Assembly (NCBI GenBank): GCA_027605045.1
Contig: JAQFWX010000048.1
Span: 62,001-126,000 of the forward strand
Source of the DNA: Phallus indusiatus
Lineage: Eukaryota > Basidiomycota > Agaricomycetes > Phallales > Phallaceae
Reading direction: 5' to 3'
DNA length: 64,000 nt
Shown here: positions 46,546 through 58,000 of the stretch, one piece after another
How the letters are laid out: every line of letters starts with the position of its first letter
Position numbering within the stretch: the first letter of the stretch is position 1
Translations under genes and position numbers: made by a program
The notes under the pieces: model-generated
The model's input: only the letters and a program-made list of their open reading frames with translations
What the model was told of the DNA's origin: nothing
The model's database searches: none

Positions 46546-47584
46546 TGTCAGGGTACGCTACCGCGTCCCTTCATTTTCCTATTTATTATCGTCAGTATAT
46601 ATTTATTTCTATTCCATTTACATTTCCCGTCCATCACCTTCACCTTCCGTTTATTTGTTCTGTCTCTATTTCACTTTCTCTACTCGCGCGTGTTGCGCGC
46701 TCGCACCCGGTGTGATGCCCGTGACATCACGTCACTTAGGTTCGGTTCGGGCGCCTAGCACTTAGCTGTGTCAGGGCCGCATGCCGTGTTATCGTTTTTC
46801 ATGTATATAGTCGTTGTCCCTAGAGTGAGGGTCCCTAAGCTTGTTCTCTTAGAATCCCCTCCCTCTAGGTGAGTAGTTAGTATTTCCCCAATATATTAGC
46901 TTAGGATCCCTGTCAAGGTCCGAGTCTTCGGATGAGTTCGAGAGGTTCGAGAACGAGTTCGAGATCGATGAGGAACTTGGCTTCAACGTATGTGTTGCGC
47001 CCGCTCCGGAAGGTCTGAGTTGTTCCTCGATTTGATTCGGTAACGACAAGTACTCACGACAATGATGTCCGACCACGATGACAATAACTTCGTCGGCGCA
47101 GACGACGAAGTTCGAGATCGAAGAAGAAGTTCGAGACGACTTCGAAGAAGTCGTCGAGCAAGAATCAGATAAAGAGAATATATTGAATCGAACCAAAGTT
47201 CGATTTCAAGACGACTCTAACTATGTATTTTACATGGGTTTATATACATATTCTAGAGTCAGGGTCGAAGACAAAGAAATACAAGTTAGGAAAGTATTTC
47301 TTGCTTACATAATCAAACTCATGGAAAACATGAGTTTTCGCTAACTAAGAGATTAAACAAAGGGAAATAATACGACGTCATGAGAACCTCTTATATAAGT
47401 CGTTCTAGAATAGATCGTTAGTCTAGACGCTAGTCTAGACTCGATCTGTTCGAGTGTAGTTCGGGTTCGGTTCGTCGAAGAGGTTCGGTTGTAAATAGTT
47501 CGTCGGAAAACGTATTGGAATCGAAGTCATGATTTCGGATCATGACAATCCCCTCCCTCTAGCTTGAGCTGAGTAGCCCTAACA
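46546..47584 (+). mobile_element. Solo LTR family A, copy A9, hosting LTR B2
   Basis: TSD ATCTC (46541-46545 and 47585-47589). Its own length is about 397 bp after removing 46911-47552. It inserted in the first coding exon of the hAT transposase. Confidence 0.9.
46911..47547. mobile_element. Solo LTR family B, copy B2, innermost level
   Basis: 637 bp from TGTCAAGGTCCG to GGATCATGACA with TSD ATCCC (46906-46910 and 47548-47552) inside the 21-bp box of LTR A9. A TATA-like stretch on its minus strand (ATGTATATAAACCC, about 47238-47252) may be the LTR promoter. Confidence 0.85.
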
Positions 47585-49200
47585 ATCTCGGTCTATAACG
47601 GCTTCATCTGAAGTTTCATCCGATACGGCTTGTGGTGACGAAGGAGCTGTTGCTCTGGTTTTTTTAGCCTGTTTGGCAGAGGAAGGGGAGTGTGGCCTCC
47701 TTCTTTTTCTTTTGGACGCAGAAGGAGCCATGCAAGCATAGAGTACTTGATTTGTAATCAACCGCTTTTAGATGAGTGGCACTAAAATAAACTTATTGAA
47801 ACCCGGGTACCCGCAGGTACCTGGCATATTCTTAAAGATTGAGACCTGGCGTGAATTGATAAATAAAGTTCGGGTACCCATGGGTACCTGAAAAATTTCT
47901 AAACTGACACCTGCACCCGTGGGATTTGAAAGAACTCTAAACCTGCACCCGACGGATTTGTTCTAAGCGAAAACCTGCAGGTTTTGGGATCCGGACCCGC
48001 GGGTTTGGGTTTGGGTACCTGTAACGGGTACCCGGGTATACCCATACCCGTGAACAGCCTTAGCTCTAATTGGTGTGTATCCTTCTCAGTATCATCCCAT
48101 TGTGTTTCTAACTTCGAATGTAGGACAGCCTTTAGTATGTCCATCCGTGTTTAGTTCAAACCCTTGCTTTGATAGGCTGTGATATTTTTTTTCACTGCTT
48201 GAGTTTTTTTTCATGCAGAAAGCGAACGCGAACTCCCCATACTGATCAGAAATGAAGGATGTGGTTTTGCATTTTGGGGTGTTTGCGCACTACAGCTGGA
48301 GGCCACACGCTATTCATTCGGCAAGCAGACTCATTTGGGAATTTATAGCTAGATTTTTTCAGTAACAATCTCAAGTATCTTGGTTGAAATGCCTTTTGAG
48401 ATAATATGTGAATTAGCATTAAAAAAGTACGCGGTGCACTAGCCTAAACACCTACAATTAAAATGCAAAAAGAATCGAGCTGATATCTTGAGAAACTGGA
48501 GAGATATTGCGGTCATGAGTAGAGATGAAAATGACTGTAAAATAATTAGCGCTGGCCTTACATAATGCAAATAGCTGTAAAGATAGTTTTCGAGCGAGAG
48601 TGTCATTTGACACCCCTTGTCAACTTGGTCCACTACCCTAACTAACCGAGCGGAGAAATGCATTTAGGCACACCTAGATAGGTAGTGTGGGACTCGTCCC
48701 CAATACCCACTAAAACTCCGCTCTGCAGTAACAGAGGCCTACATAGCGGCGTGTGTGAGGGGATTTGAACTCACATTCGGATGAAGGACACCCCTGACAT
48801 AATCAGAGACACCCCCTGGTGATGGTACCGCTGATCCATCACCCCCCCTTTCTATTATAATTTAGATGTATGGGAAAAGCTTAATTTTAAGCATGAGAAT
48901 ACTCTTTGTAATATCAAAGTTTTCCTGGGAAAACCTTACAGCCGTTTGCAGACTAGTTTGCACTCCGACAAGTCGCGCGTCGGATGCTCAAAAAATAGGG
49001 TCGAAAGACCGGGTTTTCCTGGCTGAACTGCTGATTGTAAAATAGGAGTACATTAGTAGAAAAAGTTTCTAAGATGTATTTCGATTTTTTGAATGCAAAA
49101 AATTATGAAATTTTAGTGATCTGAAAAAAACCGGGTTCTCTGACTTTATGAGCTTTATGGGACTGAAGGTACTAGGTGGGAAAATTGAGCCTTTGCTTCC

Positions 49201-49279
49201 GAGTTCCTTGTGGCTCAGCGGTTAAGTTGCCGCTTTGCTTAATTACTGTTAGGTCGTGGGTTCGACTCTGGGTTCTTCT
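49201..49279 (+). other. tRNA-like sequence, left arm
   Basis: A-box-like TGGCTCAGCGGTTAAG and B-box-like GGTTCGACTCT at tRNA spacing, followed by a T run. The T-arm and acceptor pairing are poor, so this is a tRNA-derived remnant rather than a tRNA gene. Confidence 0.45.
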
Positions 49280-49460
49280 ATTTTTTTTGGAAACTTTAAC
49301 ATTCCAGAGCTGACAAACAATTTTTTTTTTTCAAAAATTATATATGTCAGGCTGCATCATTTCATGCAAAATACCAAGTGTGATTGAAATTAGGAAAAAT
49401 AATTTTAAAGAACTCCAATTTTAATTCTTGACATGCTGGCACATTGAGAACCAAAAATGT

Positions 49461-49538
49461 GGAGGACTCAGGATCGAACTCACAACCAGACAGTAATTAA
49501 GCGAAGCGGTAACTTAACCGCTGAGCCACAAGGAACTC
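49461..49538 (-). other. tRNA-like sequence, right arm
   Basis: The inverted counterpart shares the A box exactly but differs downstream (B box AGTTCGATCCT). The two are therefore different tRNA-like tails joined to identical arms. Confidence 0.45.
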
Positions 49539-50233
49539 GGAAGCAAAGGCTCAATTTTCCCACCTAGTACCTTCAGTCCCATAAAGCTCATAAAGTCAGA
49601 GAACCCGGTTTTTTTCAGATCACTAAAATTTCATAATTTTTTGCATTCAAAAAATCGAAATACATCTTAGAAACTTTTTCTACTAATGTACTCCTATTTT
49701 ACAATCAGCAGTTCAGCCAGGAAAACCCGGTCTTTCGACCCTATTTTTTGAGCATCCGACGCGCGACTTGTCGGAGTGCAAACTAGTCTGCAAACGGCTG
49801 TAATAATACAGGGATTCCTGGAAAATCTTGAGAAAACTCTAATGTCACAAACTGTGACCTTAAGTTTTAATTACATGGAAACTCAATATTTCCCACTCCC
49901 TCAAAATTATGACAAAATACTGTATTAATAAGTAATCATATCAACTTAAATATATAATTTTTCACTATGGTTAATGATGATATATATTTTAGTTTGTATA
50001 CTGTTTGGCTGAATAGAAAACATTATTCATAGTGTCATATAAGTAAAATTTACTATATAATTTAACCAAGATAATTATAGCAGTATGCTGACAATTTTGC
50101 AAGCCAGAATCCTTTAATCTGAGTATTAGTTATGATATGATTATACAATTTAGTAAATCATTAATAGTCTATACTTCGAACTATAATTTTCTTAGAATCT
50201 TTTTTTTGGCTAAACCCTATAATGTCTCCAGTG

Positions 50234-50469
50234 ATGTCTCATATGATGACCATGAGGTGTGCAGGGATGAGGCCTTTCCATGGGTGTTCCAGGAGTTAAG
50301 AGAGACGGGTGCATCTCTATTCAAGTTGTAAGGTTGATTGGGATGACTGAGCGCGAAGGTCTTATCGTGAGTGACATAAGTGTGATTAGATTATGGAGAT
50401 GAATGATAAATGATCGGATGTGGATTACATAATGTTACCGGAAGTGATGTCATGAATCGGATCATGACA
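50234..50469 (+). mobile_element. LTR B fragment B3, aged
   Basis: Matches the tail of B1 (about 903-1222, with an internal gap) and ends GGATCATGACA. Many differences replace CG in B1 by TG or CA here. Confidence 0.75.
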
Positions 50470-50526
50470 AATAGCCTATGCCTTGAACCATGATTTTCTT
50501 AGGATCCTTCTACAATGTCTCCAGTG
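50470..50526 (+). mobile_element. CACTG MITE terminal fragment (copy 3)
   Basis: The last 57 bp of the CACTG element (AATAGCCTATGCC...TCTCCAGTG), placed directly after the LTR B fragment. Confidence 0.65.
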
Positions 50527-50528
50527 TC

Positions 50529-50764
50529 TAGTACTTTCAATCCCATAAAGTTCATAAAGTCAGAGGATGGGTTTTTTTTCAAATCACTCAAATATCATTA
50601 TTTTTCACATTCAAAAAATTGAAACACATCTTAAAAACATTTTCTACTAAGACAACCCCAGTTTACAATCAGCTGTTGAGTCAGGAAAATCTGGTCTTTC
50701 CAACCCTATCTTTGAGCATCCAACGCATGACTTGTTGGAGTGCAAACTACTCTGCAAACTGCTG
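50529..50764. mobile_element. Decayed right arm of a second foldback element
   Basis: Aligns to 49564-49800 with scattered changes, many of them CG to TG or CA, and ends CTCTGCAAACTGCTG. Confidence 0.7.
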
Positions 50765-50972
50765 TAAACACCAAGAGTAAAGCAGGGCCTAGACTTGAGG
50801 CTTGTTGAAAAAATTGTCAATGTCAAAACATGAGATACACAGGGAACTTGAAAAGTAGTATCAAGAAGAAGATAAATAATTCCAGAACAAACAATAGCAG
50901 TTCACAATAATAACAATCTGAATTAGAACATCATTAACTAGTCTTCATCTATAAAAAATCACATACTGTATA

Positions 50973-52730
50973 TTAGGCTTCAGAAGGTTGAGTGACATCC
51001 ATGGCTGAAACTAAACCATTAGGATTACTGTCTCCATCAGCTAAGTTCTCCAGGTGACTGTCCTCCATATTTCTTTCTTCAGGGGTAGCCATTTCCATAA
51101 GGAACGATTGATGCACATGTTGAAGAACATTTGATAATCTGAGTGATGGTAAAGACATTTGGCTAGCTTCAATTTTGGCTGAATTGAGGTGACGAAGATC
51201 AAGAGTAAAATCAGCTATGAGTGTTACAGACAGGCTGTCAGGGAAAGGTTAGATGATATAAATATGTAAATTGAGACAACATGAACCTCACACATTTTGT
51301 ATACGAGTGTAATAGTCTCCTATAAAAACCTGAGAGAAGATTTAGATCATTATGTTACAAAGGAACATGGTTTGTGAGAATTCAACGAAGCCCCTTACAC
51401 CTTGAAACTAAGAAAATCTCAGCTCAAACTTCCATTTTATATAAATCAAAGACTTACCAGTAAAAGAAGGATAAAAGCGACAGTAATGGTGATGACAAAA
51501 CTTACAAAGCCAAAACAAGACATAAAATGTTTGTCAACAACAAACATCAACTGCTAAGACCTTACCAACATCGAAATATACCTGAACATTGCTCAGTAAC
51601 TCTTGTCATAAATCTCATCACACTTACTTTGTGTAAGTAGCATGGAAATGAGGCTTTTACTTTGAATTCCATTATTGCATTTTAGTCTCCATATACCCCA
51701 GACCTTCCATATGCAAATGCCAAATATAAGTAAATCTGTGAAAACATTGATGATATCAAGGATAGTCTCGACTAAACCAGGTCGGTTATAAACACATATA
51801 AAACATCAATGAGCTTTAGCCATACTGATATCTTCTCTCCTGGAGAAGCTTCACCACCAAGATAACTGTGAGTGCATGCATGTTAAGGGCTTATTTTGCA
51901 CAGACTACAGACCTTGAAATACACCCATGGAATGCTGCTATGTCTATCACCAGAATGAAAGGTCATTATAATAGCTTCATGACCATTGTCATCAGATCAT
52001 AACCATAAAAATATAAACCCAAGTACGAAAAAAAACCAAACCCTAAAGCCGAGCTGACGATTTTATTTCCTTCGCATATTGAATATGCTCGAACAACCAA
52101 TAAACCTGAGGTCCCTATAACAGGAATTTCAAAACAGGTGATGATGGAACACGGACCTTGAACTCCAATATATATAAAAATAGAAAGAATGTCCAATATG
52201 TCAGCCAATATGTTACAAGCTCTTCAAGGTTGTGATTTCAACAAATTCGAGGTATAAAATTATGTATAAGAATGTTTACCTTCCGAGCTTCAGGAAAGTG
52301 ATACGTTGATGAAAACAACAATAAGACATTGAAAGCACCACTAGCATAACTATATATATTAACTTACTGGTAGGAATTTTAATACAACGCTAAGCCCCTG
52401 GGACAGCAAATTTGCATATCGTGCAAAAATGTACAATAATGTGGGTAAACTGAATGACTTGGACCATATATACTCTCTTTCTTGAGAAAATGTTATCAGA
52501 GTAGTATAAAGACTGAATGCTAGAGGTTTGGCTGTCTTCGTAAGGCTTTTTTTTACGACATTGTATTGCTCACCTGCTGCACTGAAAAGTACCAAGCTGT
52601 AAACATAGCTAATCCCATCATCATATCAGATATAATGATAGGCACAAGACAGGATTGACGTATACCCTTCATAGGCTCCTTGAATAATCTCTGCAGTTAA
52701 AGCATCTACAGAAGTATTTGTGCTGTTCAT
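50973..52730 (-). CDS. DUF6533-family membrane protein gene, copy 2
   Basis: ATG 52730 gives MNSTNTSVDALTAEIIQ, followed after an intron by a hydrophobic segment (VPIIISDMMMGLAMF). The DUF6533 core (SLYTTLITFSQEREYIWSKSFSLPTLLYIFARY, 52540-52420) comes next, then a hydrophobic block near 52200-52140 (ILDILSIFIYIGVQGPCSIITC) and LLVVRAYSICEGN (about 52100). A further helix follows, and the last exon is hydrophilic (RLSNVLQHVHQSFLMEMATPEERNME..., AMDVTQPSEA, stop at 50973). It is a predicted multi-pass membrane protein of unknown function. This is the best preserved of the four copies here; exon joins between the membrane blocks are not fully resolved. Confidence 0.5.
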
Positions 52731-54205
52731 ATGGGAAGATATTATAGAAATTGTGACTTGGAGTAGTCAACCTCAGTGCTGAGAACCTGGATTTTTACTA
52801 ACACGCAAAGAGTCCTTATATATGATATTTGAATCATAGATCAAAGCATGAATCATCACACATCAGACAAATACCTCTTGAAATTTATAAACAAGGCTTT
52901 CGATGGAATGTGGTGGTTACAGTATCACCGCATTGCAATTGTCAATTGAGAGGAGCCGATAATAAGTACTCAAGCCTTATGGTAAAAGAATTTCACTCTC
53001 ATTGAGTCAAGTGGGTTGCCATCGTAGCATCGTCATGATACTCCAACAAAACTAAATGTCATATCAACGAGAACGAATTAAAAAAAAACTTGTGCTTTTT
53101 TTAGATATAAGCCCTCAACTGAGTATTCCTGTGCTCCCTTCTCGTAACTGAGCCGCTTGCTAGCGAAAACATTTCAAATGTATGTACATTAAAAATGAAC
53201 CATAATCTGGTACGGCGTGGGGAGTATGGCGAAGGGAAGTGTCAGTGCTATCAGCACTCAGCTTGCAACTTAAGGCTCCAATCCACCAGATAACGACTCA
53301 GCAGACACCGAAAGCAAGAACCACCCCACAACAGATTTTCCGTCACCAAGGTCGATCAGCGAGATGTGTTCATTCGCAAGATGAGCTTGGTCCTATACAA
53401 CCGAAAATGAGCCTTCGAAAAAAGAAGCAGCAACACAAAAACATCATCACTTCCGAACTCAGTCCCATAGGTAAATGCAACTCTTTCTCCAAAAATTGCA
53501 TAGAAGGAATTACACAGTTACGGCTAAACTACGCAAGGAAGAGGATACACCCCCGCAGCTGCTTAACAACCCATTCCTTTCCACCGCTCTCAAGAATAAG
53601 TATCGACTTTCTAGATTCCCTAACCCACCCATCCGTCGTTCTATTCATCCTAACCTACAACGAAAAACAATATGAGCATCCGTTTGAACAAGATTGGAAG
53701 TAAACCCGTACTTTAAGAGTGTTGCTAGACCGGAGTTTTTCAAAACTCTCTTTAACGTGCAATACAAGCGTGCTCCCCACCACCTACAGTTTCTGATTTG
53801 GTACAACACGAATGGGGACTTTCACACTGACGCCAGTTGGTATAATCGTAGAATCTATAAACAAACAAAGTCATTTAGACACCACGGAATTCATGAATAT
53901 TGGCCGATAGAACCACGCACTACCGGGACCAGACGTCTCAATGCTGTGAACACTCAAACTAGGCTTGTTCCATTGCGACAAGAGTGATTCGGCGGGTTTA
54001 ATTGTTAGTGTTGATAAGAGTGTGAATAGTCCATTTTTAGTTTTTTTTTACGCTGACGAACATGATCGTCTAATGATTGAAAAAAACTCAGAATCGAGGA
54101 GTACCGCCGGCAAGAGAGGGCAAACGGCGTACAAAATCCGGGTATAAGAACTTTTCTATGTCCCTCAGCAAGTCCAGCAAGAATTTTATCCCTAAACACA
54201 TTTTC

Positions 54206-54720
54206 TGTGATGTATCCGCCAGTTAGAATACGATGTATGCGTAGTTAGATAATAGAATTTGTTTTGAGAATTCGTTATACGAGATGGGTCGAACAAAAAC
54301 GTCGATTAACTGGAGTTTAAGTTATTGTCTTGAATAAGGTCTTGTCAGCGAAGTTGAGAATAGTTGAGAACACAATAATATAGAGTTTATGACTTAAATG
54401 GAGGACTCCACAAGTCGAGTAATAGAGTTTAGAATAGAGTTTAATAGCCGAGAAGATTTCCGAGAAGATTTGGTCAAGATAGTAATATATTAAAGTGCTA
54501 GCTACTTACAAAGGAATCTCGCGACTTATATAGGTCGCGAGTACATTCTATAGGGGAAGGCTATACTAATTTAGACGAATGATGTCATTAAATCATCACT
54601 CGCGCTTCGCGCGAGTATAAACATAAGAAATCGAGGCGAAATAGAGAAAAATGAGAAAGAAATAAAGAAATACTTATTTTATACTATTTTTGGTAAGCCG
54701 GGGTAGTCAGTTACATGACA
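54206..54720 (-). repeat. 3' LTR of element G
   Basis: 515 bp, with the hairpin CTCGCG-CTTCG-CGCGAG-type near 54600-54615. Confidence 0.9.
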
Positions 54721-55035
54721 GAATCCCCTCTTCTTTCGAGTTTTGATCCGAGCCGAGATTGAAAGTAGATTAAGAGAATATAAACGCGAAACGAAAAGTT
54801 GAAGAAATGGCCATTCGTAGTGGGGGTTGAACCCAAGACCGAGAGAATAGCAAGTAAGAGCGAAAAGATGTTGAGATCTTGATTGACGTGAGAGCGAAAG
54901 AATAATAAGAACCCGAAGAGATAATTGACGTGAGACCGAACTGAATTTAGATAGAGGATTCACGAGAAAGAAGTAATGGAAAAGAGTTTGAGTCATAAGA
55001 GAAGGGTAGAACACAAAACTCAGCGCGATCCGTTC

Positions 55036-58000
55036 TTAAAGTTCAAATTGGAACTTATATGAATTGCCGCTGAAACATGACAGCGTGCTAATCTTCAATA
55101 ATTGAAACCATTGCAGAAATAGCTGGCCATTCGGCTGGCGGAGAGGGTTGCATTTAAGAAGAATTGGATCATATGAGCGAGGTTTCGAAGATTTTGTTAG
55201 ATGCCGCTTGAGATCTCTTAAAACGCGAGCTTTGGAGTTATACGAACAAGAAGACGGGTCGTAAGACGAATCCAAGTTAGTGCAGGAAATCAGAGGTCGG
55301 GATTTGCAGATAATCAAGTCCTCGCCTGGAATAAGGATAAATAAGTCACTGGTTTGCATGAAACCTCCATTTGATTTGTAGAGCGCAGGAGTTTTCGCGT
55401 TCACCAGACACTCTGACTTAGGCTTGGGCAACTTGTTGGCTTCGTTCCTGGTAGCAAACTGGTGATCCGAATGCTCCTCTAGTTGTCGGAGTATCGACGT
55501 GAGATATTGCTCAACCTCATGGACAGTAGTCGAGACCAAACGTATTCCAAACGAAATTGGAGTCCTTGCTGCAGTCTGCGTGACCTCGATGGAATAGTCG
55601 CGTGGTAGTGGTAGCTTAATTTGGCGGCGTGCTGATTTCAAGACTTTCTTTCGTTCACCGTGAGTAACTTGATAAGCTATTTGAGTGAAGATAGCGCGAA
55701 CGCGAGCGCGACGTGTCTTGAGGCGCTTGAGCATCCTACCATCCACCAATCGGCTCCAAGATTTAATATCAACACCTTGCGCGAGTTCTGATTCGCTGCC
55801 AAATTCATTTCGCTTAGGCGGTGCTACCAAGACACCTTTGCTTGTTCCTCCAACGTTGACGTTGGTAAATTCCAATCCTTGCGAGTCATCGCTAGGAGTG
55901 TTCGTCAGCGGGCGTAGTATTTGAACCTCCCACGTATATGCACGATTGTTCAAGAGCATCCGATCGTCAAACTCCAACACCATTTCGCGCTTAGACCCGC
56001 TGCCTCTAGTCAGCGAAATAAGTCCTTGTTTTCTCAAGACTGAAGCGATAGCTTGAATTTCTTGGTCTGTAAGTCCATTTTGCTTCCTCTTGAGGGCGAA
56101 TCTGGTTTCAGCCAGCAGAATACTATCCACAGGGACCTGTTTAACGACTGCGCGATCTAAGAACTGACCAGAAACATCGTTCAAGCGTGGAGAATGAGAG
56201 TTCAAGGTCGCGTTCAGGGTGTGTCCATCTGGTAGAAAGAAAGGTGCGATCCAATTTGAACTGTGCATGGGTGTACCGTACATTGACGTTAATTTGTTTA
56301 GATGTTTGTCCGAATCGACTGCTTTTGTTCCGACACATGCTTGCAAGATGGACTCAGGTCGTCGTCTCATATTTTCCCTTTGACAGTCATTCTGACCATA
56401 ACGCGCTTTAGATATTCCGTGTTTGGTGCTTGTCTGACGACCGGGAACCATCAAGACTCCTTCAAAATTTGTCCAGCAGGCGTCGACATGAGGAACGATG
56501 CGTTTTGGAAAACTATATGCCTCGGAAACACAATGAAACAGAAATGTGTTTCCCAGGTTCTCGTCGTCGCAGGAACGTTGAAGAAATTTAACAAATTCGG
56601 TAGGTTTGTCAGTGACTATTGAGATGACGTCGAGTTGATCACTCTCAGATGAACTGGTCCTGGAGTTCTGACACGGAACGAATCCGAACGAGTTGTCCGA
56701 GTTTGGTGTGTGTCGGGAGCCGCCATTAGGTAGAGAGGAACGAGGTGCGTTTGCATGCGATTTGATTCTCTTGCAAACATTGCAGGTCCTGACAACGTTC
56801 AAGATATCTAGGAGCATTCCTTTCCAGTGAAATTGAGACACAATTCGTTGGTGCGTTTTGCGACAGCCTACGTGAGCTTCCGATCCCGATTGTTCATGCA
56901 CCGTCTTGCAGACTTCAACTGCTACAGCTTTCGGCACATTCAGTCGGTTCCCATTCGAAAAGGTAAGTCGCGTCCAAATACTTCCTTCCATCAACGCTAC
57001 TAAAACATTTGCGCTAACATGAAGATAGTCATTGAGGATTCGTATGGCACCGAAAAGTCCTCCAATTAGGTTTGAGAAATCCTTAGCGGCTCCGTATGGA
57101 ACGTCGACCAATTTTGAGGAGTAAGGATTATTCATTCCTGTCTCAGGAGATACGGTGAGCTCGTTCAATTCGGCTGGAACATTTTTAACGAGTGTTGACC
57201 ACGTCTTAAGCAATTTGACCTCAAACTCATCACCCAAGTCTTCCGAGTAATCCATAAGCTCTCTATTCGCAAGTACAACTTGCAAATCAGATGATATCAA
57301 GAGCTCGCTCATCAAGCGTCGGGTGAAATACAAGTTCTTGTGGTCCAGGTAAGCCGCGAGATCATTGTTTAACAAGACTAGCCGTCGATCAATGTATTGC
57401 CCAGGTTCCTTCCAAATAATGATTGCGCGTTGCACAAACGCGTGATTATTGTCGGATAATTCGGGGTTTACAGAGCGAGACTTGGTGCAGTGGGTCTCCA
57501 GATGTAAACTGTTCGTGTACAACTCTAATCCAACAGGACAGACTAGATCAGGAAATGCAATGGGAGCCTTTTCTTCGAGAGCAAAGCCTTGTAAGTGGTT
57601 TTCTTCCTCTGTTTTAAGCTGATGTGACTTTGATTCCACATTCAGATGCGTCTCCACGATCGATGCAGGGCCGCAAGACTGGAGGTTCGGAAATCCTCCA
57701 CCGTTATGTCCGTGGTCAGGGTCGGTACCGCCACCGTCTTCTTCGCGATCCCCTCTGTCTGGACTCCTCTTACTGACTCGGTTTCCGCGATCGGAAGAAT
57801 CTATATGGCGCGGAACGTTGATAGGAAAGTCAAGAGCTTGCACAAAGGTTGAGGAACCACCGTTATCAGAAGGATCGCTATCCCCTCTGACTGGATTCGT
57901 CTCCTCGCCATGATCAGCGGGATTCTCCCAATTGTCAAGATATTCCTTGAGCGAAAAGCCAATGACCGCTCGCGGTACAGGGTGCTGAATATCAAGGTGC

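Larger units (their letters stand above)
43751..47731 (-). pseudogene. hAT transposase, disrupted by solo LTR A9
   Basis: ATG 47731 starts an NLS-rich leader (ASKRKRRRPHSPS...). After LTR A9 the frame resumes, and a BED-like C/H module follows (FICRTC ... GNLNRHQIVC, about 46250-46110). The RNase-H-like core has the first Asp in ALDAWTSRAAMSF (about 45770) and GLTADNASSNDTM with the second Asp (about 45450), then IRCINHIINL. A large helical insertion follows. The C-terminal dimerisation domain reads SSTDVERAFSLSGRTVSPLRASL (about 43930-43860). At least six short introns interrupt it. LTR A9 (46546-47584) lies in the first exon, so this copy cannot make the protein; outside the insertion the motifs look well kept. 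Confidence 0.85.
41121..48062 (-). mobile_element. hAT transposon with two genes
   Basis: Perfect 17-bp ends TAAGGCTGTTCACGGGT / inverse and an 8-bp TSD GCTCTAAT (41113-41120 and 48063-48070) define it. About 5.9 kb is its own; the rest is solo LTR A9 with B2 and a hAT MITE. Both genes are on the minus strand. The subterminal 300-400 bp at each end are packed with GGGTACC/GGTACCTG words. Confidence 0.95.
40672..48577. mobile_element. TA-duplicating MITE (CAGCTATTTGCA ends) hosting the hAT element
   Basis: Terminal inverted repeats of about 175 bp (40672-40847 against 48577-48410) begin CAGCTATTTGCATTATG. TA is duplicated (40670-40671 and 48578-48579), as in Tc1/mariner-type elements. About 950 bp remain when the hAT element is removed. 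The first bases resemble the foldback element at 48939 (CAGCCGTTTGCA), suggesting shared transposase recognition. Confidence 0.75.
40645..48848 (-). mobile_element. tRNA-derived SINE with poly(A), hosting further elements
   Basis: On the minus strand it starts at 48848 with a tRNA-like head (A-box-like TGGATCAGCGGTACC, B-box-like GAGTTCAAATCCCC) and continues to 48580. After the nested MITE it resumes and ends in about 19 A (plus-strand T run 40642-40660). The 15-bp TSD TTTCTATTATAATTT is present at 40630-40644 and 48849-48863. Own length is about 300 bp. The tRNA fold is imperfect, so I do not call a tRNA gene. Confidence 0.7.
48939..49800. mobile_element. Foldback element with 290-bp identical arms
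   Basis: The arms 48939-49228 and 49511-49800 are inverted copies with no difference that I can see. TA is duplicated outside (48937-48938 and 49801-49802), and the empty site CCTTAATAAT is seen in MITE copy 1. The ends are CAGCCGTTTGCAGACTAG. Each arm stops inside a tRNA-like sequence. The centre (49280-49460) is AT-rich without an ORF. A decayed right arm of a second copy is at 50529-50764. Confidence 0.85.
40597..50233 (-). mobile_element. CACTG-ended MITE copy 2, outermost shell of a deep nest
   Basis: Own sequence at 40597-40644, 48864-48938 and 49803-50233 aligns, in reverse, with 1236-1800 and ends CCAGTG at 50233. The other end is lost at 40597. Inside it are a SINE (40645-48848) and a foldback element (48939-49800). 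Its own ends and length otherwise match copy 1 at roughly 85 percent by eye. Confidence 0.75.

Noticed and set aside
48760..48848. Possible functional tRNA gene on the minus strand
   Set aside because: It is the head of the SINE; the T loop is oversized and the D and anticodon arms are not convincing.
49201..49279. Possible functional tRNA gene
   Set aside because: A- and B-box-like words are present, but acceptor and T stems do not pair and the sequence sits inside a transposon arm.
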